This document shows, piece by piece, positions 60,101 to 64,000 of a stretch of DNA of 64,000 nucleotides. A program made the translations under genes and the position numbers. The notes beneath the pieces are model-generated. The model had not been told where the DNA came from. It made no database searches and saw nothing but the letters and a program-made list of their open reading frames with translations. The number at the start of each line of letters is the position of its first letter. The stretch's first letter is position 1. Source of the DNA: Paenibacillus phytohabitans. Its GTDB lineage: Bacteria; Bacillota; Bacilli; Paenibacillales; Paenibacillaceae. The stretch spans positions 124,001-188,000 of the forward strand of contig NZ_WHOB01000094.1 of assembly GCF_013141775.1 (NCBI RefSeq), written 5' to 3'.

Positions 60101-61069
60101 ATGCATTATAAGCGTCTCGGAAATAGCGGCCTTCAGGTATCTGCACTGGGTCTTGGAACCAACTCGTTCGGCAAACGGGCCGATCAGGACACCTCGATCC
60201 GTATCATTCATGCCGCCATGGATCAGGGCATCAACTTCATCGATACCGCCAACATCTATGCCGGCTCCGAGTCGGAGAGGATTATCGGCCTCGCGCTTGA
60301 GGGCAGACGCCATGCTGCCGTTCTGGCTACCAAAGCCGGCCTTCCGAAGCATGGCGGGCCTGATGGAAGCGGCTCTTCCCGCCGCCATCTGATGCAGGAG
60401 CTGGAAGGCAGCCTGCGGCGGCTGAAGACGGATCATGTAGATTTGTATCAGATTCACACCTTCGACCCCTACACCCCGCTGGAGGAGACGCTGCGCACCC
60501 TCGATGATATGATCTCTGCGGGCAAAGTACGTTATATCGGGGCCTCCAATTATGCTGCCTGGGAGCTGATGAAGGCGCTGGGCATCAGCGAAGCGCGCAG
60601 CTGGGCCAAATACGTCTCGATCCAGTGCAGCTATTCGCTTGCCGACCGCACACCTGAAGCAGAGCTGCTTCCGCTGTGTCTGGACCAGGGACTGGGCATC
60701 ATCCCGTACTTCCCGCTGGCCGGCGGCATTCTCACCGGCAAATATACCGGCAGTGCCCCTGCCGGTTCCAGAGCGGAAACCGACCCGAATTTCCGCCGCT
60801 TCCTTACTCCGGAACGCATCTCGCTCGGGGAGCGGGTTAGCAGTATAGCGGAAGAGCTGGATACTTCACCGGCGGCGCTGTCTCTGGCCTGGCTGATGAG
60901 CAGGCCAGCCGTCTCCACGGTGATTGTCGGTGCCACCCGGGTAGAGCAGGTGGAGCATAACCTGCAGAGTCTCTCCGTCCGGCCGGATGCGGCAACGCTT
61001 GAGCAGCTGGATCAGGCCAGCGCCGCCTTCCGCAGCGGGGAGCCGTTCGCCGTCTACCGGCTGCCGTAA
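60101..61069 (+). CDS. Aldo/keto reductase
   Basis: A 322-residue NADPH-dependent TIM-barrel oxidoreductase. It has the opening MHYKRLGNSGLQVSALGLGT, the catalytic set Asp/Tyr in INFIDTANIYAGSESERIIG, Lys in VLATKAG and His in LYQIHTFDP, plus the cofactor region SRPAVSTVIVGATRVEQVEHN. It resembles YvaG/YghZ-type reductases of sugars or aldehydes. AAGGAG eight bases before the ATG at 60101 overlaps the end of the LysR gene, so the two are an operon. A perfect terminator follows. Confidence 0.9.
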   Translation: MHYKRLGNSGLQVSALGLGTNSFGKRADQDTSIRIIHAAMDQGINFIDTANIYAGSESERIIGLALEGRRHAAVLATKAGLPKHGGPDGSGSSRRHLMQELEGSLRRLKTDHVDLYQIHTFDPYTPLEETLRTLDDMISAGKVRYIGASNYAAWELMKALGISEARSWAKYVSIQCSYSLADRTPEAELLPLCLDQGLGIIPYFPLAGGILTGKYTGSAPAGSRAETDPNFRRFLTPERISLGERVSSIAEELDTSPAALSLAWLMSRPAVSTVIVGATRVEQVEHNLQSLSVRPDAATLEQLDQASAAFRSGEPFAVYRLP

Positions 61070-61090
61070 CAGCTGCCGGCTGGACATACC

Positions 61091-61127
61091 AAAGCGGGCC
61101 CACGGTATACCGTGGGCCCGCTTTTTT
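61091..61127 (+). terminator. Terminator of the LysR-aldo/keto reductase unit
   Basis: AAAGCGGGCCCACGGTA and its exact reverse complement lie back to back (61091-61124), followed by a T-run. It can act in both directions. Confidence 0.9.
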
Positions 61128-61277
61128 GTGCGTTTCATAGACAAACCCCGCTTAAGTCACCACCAGACAAGTTACCGGCCCGCGGTGGGACTTGCAGAAT
61201 ACGGCATACTTCAGATCCTCACACTTGTCTTGTTACCGGCAGAATGAAGACTATGAAGTAAGCATTGCAGACATAAG

Positions 61278-61460
61278 TGTTGTACGTTCTACAACTTTGA
61301 TTCATAGATAGCCGGTTGTGGCGGAGGATTGTTGTATGAAATACAAGAATTGTTCCGCTAAGCCGCCTGAAGCAGGAGAATTCATGCCTTTTATACAACA
61401 ATTTTAGTTTTGGACCGGTTTAACGGGCAAAATGTTGTATTCCGTGCAGGATTTCAGAAT
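61278..61460. repeat. Dispersed palindromic repeats, same family as at 47.1-47.3 kb
   Basis: GTGTTGTACGTTCTACAAC (61278-61296), TTGTTGTATGAAATACAAG (61329-61347), TTTTATACAACAATTTTAG (61389-61407) and AATGTTGTATTCCGTGCAGG (61431-61450) are diverged copies of the element in front of atzF. The rest of the 500-bp gap before hcp shows no gene. Confidence 0.65.
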
Positions 61461-61572
61461 ATTACCGGATCTCTGTTGTGAATAATGGATGAATCAGGAA
61501 ATTTCCAGCAAAAGCGGCCATCCGATAGTCTTGTGAGACATAGCGCCGCAGGATAAACGGTCGCATTCTGCA

Positions 61573-63225
61573 TTACACCGCTGCAATAAACCGCTCCATG
61601 TCTTCCTGTACGGTGGTAATGCCGCCGATGCCAAAGCTGTCTACCAGCACCTTAGCTACATTAGGTGACAGGAATGCCGGAAGTGTAGGGCCGAGGTGAA
61701 TGTTCTTCACGCCCAGATGCAGCAGCGCCAGCAGCACAATTACCGCCTTTTGTTCATACCAGGCAATATTGTAGGAGATCGGAAGATCGTTGATGTCGTC
61801 CAGGCCGAAGACTTCCTTCAGCTTCAGCGCTATGACCACAAGGGAGTAGGAATCATTGCACTGGCCGGCATCCAGCACGCGGGGAATTCCGCCGATATCG
61901 CCAAGCGCCAGCTTATTATATTTGTATTTGGCACAGCCAGCGGTGAGAATCACTGTATCCTCAGGCAGCTCGGCCGCGAAGTCTGTATAATAGCTGCGGC
62001 TCTTCATCCGTCCGTCGCAGCCCGCCATCACGAAGAATTGTTTGATTGCTCCGCTCTGGACGGCCCCGACTACCTGATCTGCCAGATTCATGACCGCCGC
62101 ATGGGCAAAGCCGCCGATAATCTCACCTGTCTCGATTTCTACCGGAGCGCTGCACTCTTTGGCCTGCTCAATCAGAGCGGAGAAGTCCTTCACCCCGTCT
62201 GCTCCCGCAGCAATATGCTGAACCCCTGGATAACCTGTGTTGCCTGTGGTGTACAGCCGGTTCTTATAGCTTTCTTTTGGAGGTACGATACAGTTCGTAG
62301 TCATCAGGACCGGGCCGCCAAAGCTATCAAATTCTTCAGTCTGCTTCCACCAGGCGTTACCGTAGTTGCCCACGAAGTGGCTGTATTTCTTGAAGGCCGG
62401 GTAATAGTGGGCCGGCAGCATCTCACTATGCGTGTACACGTCGACTCCGGTACCCTCCGTCTGCTTCAGCAGCTCCTCCATATCCTTGAGGTCATGTCCG
62501 CTGATCAGAATGCCGGGGTTCGTGCCCACACCAATATTCACTTTGGTAATCTCCGGACTGCCGTAAGCCGCCGTGTTCGCACGGTCAAGCAGTGCCATCA
62601 CATCCACACCGAATTTGCCGCATTCCAGGACCAGGGCAGTCAGCTCGCCCCCGCTCAGGGTATCATCCAGCACGGCCGTCAGGCCCTTTTCCATAAAAGC
62701 ATGTGCACCTGCTTCATAGAATCCCAGCACCGCCGCATGCTCCATGTATGCAGCCATTCCCTTGAGACCATAGGTGAGCAGCTCACGCAGAGAGCGGATA
62801 TCCTCATGCTCTGTAGCAAGCACACCCACGGTTGCCGCCTTGTCCATCAGTTCCCCGTCTGTACTGGCGCTCCATAGCGCTGCGTCATGTTCTGACAGAT
62901 AAGCGATCACTCCGGCATCCGCGATTCTGCTGCGCCAGCTATCCCGTAGGGCAAGCCCCTCCCGGATCTTCGCGGTGAAGTATTCCGGAACAAAGTTAGC
63001 ATTGGTAATCGTAGCGAACAGGCTCTCTATAATAAATTTCTCTGTCACCGGATCGGTAATGCCCAGCTCACGGCCGCTGCGTGCGAACACCGCAATACCT
63101 TTGAGCGTATACACCAGAAGATCCTGCAGATTGGCTACATCACTGGTCTTGCCGCATACTCCCTGAATCGTACAACCCGTCCCCTTGGCCGCCTCCTGAC
63201 ACTGAAAACAAAACATGTCGCTCAT
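61573..63225 (-). CDS. hcp: Hybrid cluster protein (hydroxylamine reductase)
   Basis: A 550-residue Hcp. The N-terminal Cys spacing CFQCQEAAKGTGCTIQGVC (Cys6, 9, 18, 24) is the CX2CX8CX5C of class I proteins from anaerobes and facultative bacteria. Hybrid-cluster ligands are seen in TNCIVPPKESY, GCDGR, TAGCAKYKYNK and GQCNDSYSL. Hcp reduces hydroxylamine or nitric oxide and protects against reactive nitrogen. It is divergent from a Crp/Fnr-type gene, with a perfect 24-bp palindrome in the 142-bp gap. AAGGAG lies just upstream of the ATG at 63225. Confidence 0.93.
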   Translation of the reverse strand: MSDMFCFQCQEAAKGTGCTIQGVCGKTSDVANLQDLLVYTLKGIAVFARSGRELGITDPVTEKFIIESLFATITNANFVPEYFTAKIREGLALRDSWRSRIADAGVIAYLSEHDAALWSASTDGELMDKAATVGVLATEHEDIRSLRELLTYGLKGMAAYMEHAAVLGFYEAGAHAFMEKGLTAVLDDTLSGGELTALVLECGKFGVDVMALLDRANTAAYGSPEITKVNIGVGTNPGILISGHDLKDMEELLKQTEGTGVDVYTHSEMLPAHYYPAFKKYSHFVGNYGNAWWKQTEEFDSFGGPVLMTTNCIVPPKESYKNRLYTTGNTGYPGVQHIAAGADGVKDFSALIEQAKECSAPVEIETGEIIGGFAHAAVMNLADQVVGAVQSGAIKQFFVMAGCDGRMKSRSYYTDFAAELPEDTVILTAGCAKYKYNKLALGDIGGIPRVLDAGQCNDSYSLVVIALKLKEVFGLDDINDLPISYNIAWYEQKAVIVLLALLHLGVKNIHLGPTLPAFLSPNVAKVLVDSFGIGGITTVQEDMERFIAAV

Positions 63226-63321
63226 TACACATTCACTCCTTATTATGAATTGGATAGCTGGACAGGACAGCTGCGTCCCGCCTTTACAGTTACCAGTAAT
63301 TGTAGTAGACTTTCGTCTATC

Positions 63322-63345
63322 AATCGGTAACGGATGTTACCGATT
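63322..63345. promoter_or_regulatory. Palindromic operator between hcp and the Crp/Fnr gene
   Basis: AATCGGTAAC and GTTACCGATT are perfect 10-bp inverted arms separated by GGAT, 96 bases before hcp and 22 bases before the regulator start. It does not match FNR (TTGAT-N4-ATCAA). The encoded Crp/Fnr protein is the best candidate to bind it. Confidence 0.65.
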
Positions 63346-63367
63346 ATTATGAATTCGGAGGAAATGT

Positions 63368-64000
63368 ATGAAACCGGAGCCTGCCGCGCTGCAAGCCTGC
63401 CTGTTATTCCGCGGGAAATCCGCAGAAGAGATCGAACTGCTGCTGCATACACTGGCCTATACCGTCAGCACTTACCGCAGGAATGCCATCATCCTCGCCG
63501 AAGGCGATCCGGCTGACCGGCTGGGAATTCTGCTCTCCGGCCGGGTCGAGGTGCAGAAGACGCATTCCACCGGCAGCAGCGTTACCATCGCCCACCTCAA
63601 AGAAGGACAGACCATCGGGGAGGCCGTGTTATTCCGCAGGGATAATGTAGCCCCCGCCACGGTAACTGCAACGGGACCCTGCAAGGTGATGTTCATCGGC
63701 AAGCAGGAGCTGCTGCGAATATTCGCTGCGGACACAGATATCCTCACCCGCTTCATTGAGAATCTGTCCGAACGGCTGGTGCTTGTTAACCGGAAAATCG
63801 AGAACCTCTCCGCCGGGCCGCTGCGGCGCCGGATCATAGACTTCCTGCTGGAGCAGGGCACGCAGCAGGCCTCCGATACGCTGAAGCTCCCCTTCAGCCG
63901 CAAAGAATGGGCCGGGCATTTGAACACCGCCCGTCCTTCACTGTCCCGGGAGCTTGGATTCCTGCGCGATCAGGGCTGGATTGACTTCAAGGGCAGTGAA
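63368..64000 (+). CDS. Crp/Fnr family transcriptional regulator (cut by window edge)
   Basis: The first 211 codons are present with no stop before the edge. Residues about 10-125 are a cyclic-nucleotide-binding-like beta barrel (IILAEGDPADRLGILLSGRVEV, LKEGQTIGEAVLF). From about 150 there is a C-terminal winged helix with recognition segment KEWAGHLNTARPSLSRELGFL. Only one Cys is near the N-terminus, so there is no FNR-type [4Fe-4S] sensor; it is closer to DNR/NnrR-like nitric oxide regulators. GGAGG precedes the ATG at 63368. It is expected to activate hcp in response to nitrosative stress or low oxygen. Confidence 0.82.
   Translation, partial: MKPEPAALQACLLFRGKSAEEIELLLHTLAYTVSTYRRNAIILAEGDPADRLGILLSGRVEVQKTHSTGSSVTIAHLKEGQTIGEAVLFRRDNVAPATVTATGPCKVMFIGKQELLRIFAADTDILTRFIENLSERLVLVNRKIENLSAGPLRRRIIDFLLEQGTQQASDTLKLPFSRKEWAGHLNTARPSLSRELGFLRDQGWIDFKGSE

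Noticed and set aside
61696..62877. 393-codon plus-strand open frame
   Set aside because: Antisense to hcp, whose Cys motifs are intact.

Overview
The window reads as a chromosomal segment of a Paenibacillus-type firmicute. The reasons are strong AGGAGG ribosome binding sites, TGTNA-N7-TNACA GlnR/TnrA boxes, a futalosine-pathway menaquinone gene pair, an MprF lysyltransferase, PucR regulators and Paenibacillus-style intergenic palindromic repeats. Base composition is moderately GC-rich, except for a clearly AT-richer island at about 29.3-37.4 kb. No rRNA or tRNA genes, insertion sequences or CRISPR arrays were seen.

Layout. 1-9.5 kb: a reductive pyrimidine-degradation locus (start of preT, pucR, omega-aminotransferase, malonate/methylmalonate-semialdehyde dehydrogenase, four-gene THI5/NMT1-type ABC importer). 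9.5-16.1 kb: a 7TM-PAS-GGDEF diguanylate cyclase, an MBL hydrolase, a DUF72 protein, an intracellular alpha-amylase, then more than 1 kb of tandem repeats. 16-23.2 kb: bioY divergent from ecfA1 and a fused ecfA2-ecfT gene, a nitroreductase and mprF. 23.5-29.2 kb: a FlxA-like protein, two drug/metabolite transporters and an mhqR/doxX/mhqO/mhqD-like quinone-response group with palindromic operators. 29.3-37.2 kb: an apparently undescribed RiPP locus (48-residue precursor, radical SAM/SPASM maturase, M50 membrane protease, OmpR regulator, ABC transporter with two permeases, histidine kinase, LytTR regulator). 37.5-41 kb: mqnB, mqnD, a methyltransferase and a nuclease-fold protein. 41.7-47 kb: potABCD and a FUSC-type exporter. 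47.4-55.8 kb: a complete cyanuric acid/biuret/allophanate operon with its own ABC importer and PucR regulator. 56.3-64 kb: a c-di-GMP-I riboswitch ahead of a FapA/DUF342 protein, an EamA transporter, a LysR/aldo-keto reductase pair, and the divergent hcp and Crp/Fnr-type genes (the latter cut by the window edge).

How the parts fit. The two nitrogen-scavenging loci share a design: homologous heterocycle-type binding proteins and ABC importers, a PucR regulator, ring-opening or degrading enzymes, and perfect 17-bp GlnR/TnrA boxes at the promoters. They predict use of uracil/thymine and of cyanuric acid or biuret as nitrogen sources under nitrogen limitation. A diguanylate cyclase with an intact active site and inhibition site sits in the same window as a c-di-GMP riboswitch. 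The AT-rich RiPP island resembles the yydFGHIJ epipeptide layout (precursor, radical SAM enzyme, M50 protease, ABC transporter), but its precursor ends in a Cys- and aromatic-rich tail unlike YydF.

Functions are read from motifs and family resemblance; no database search was run.
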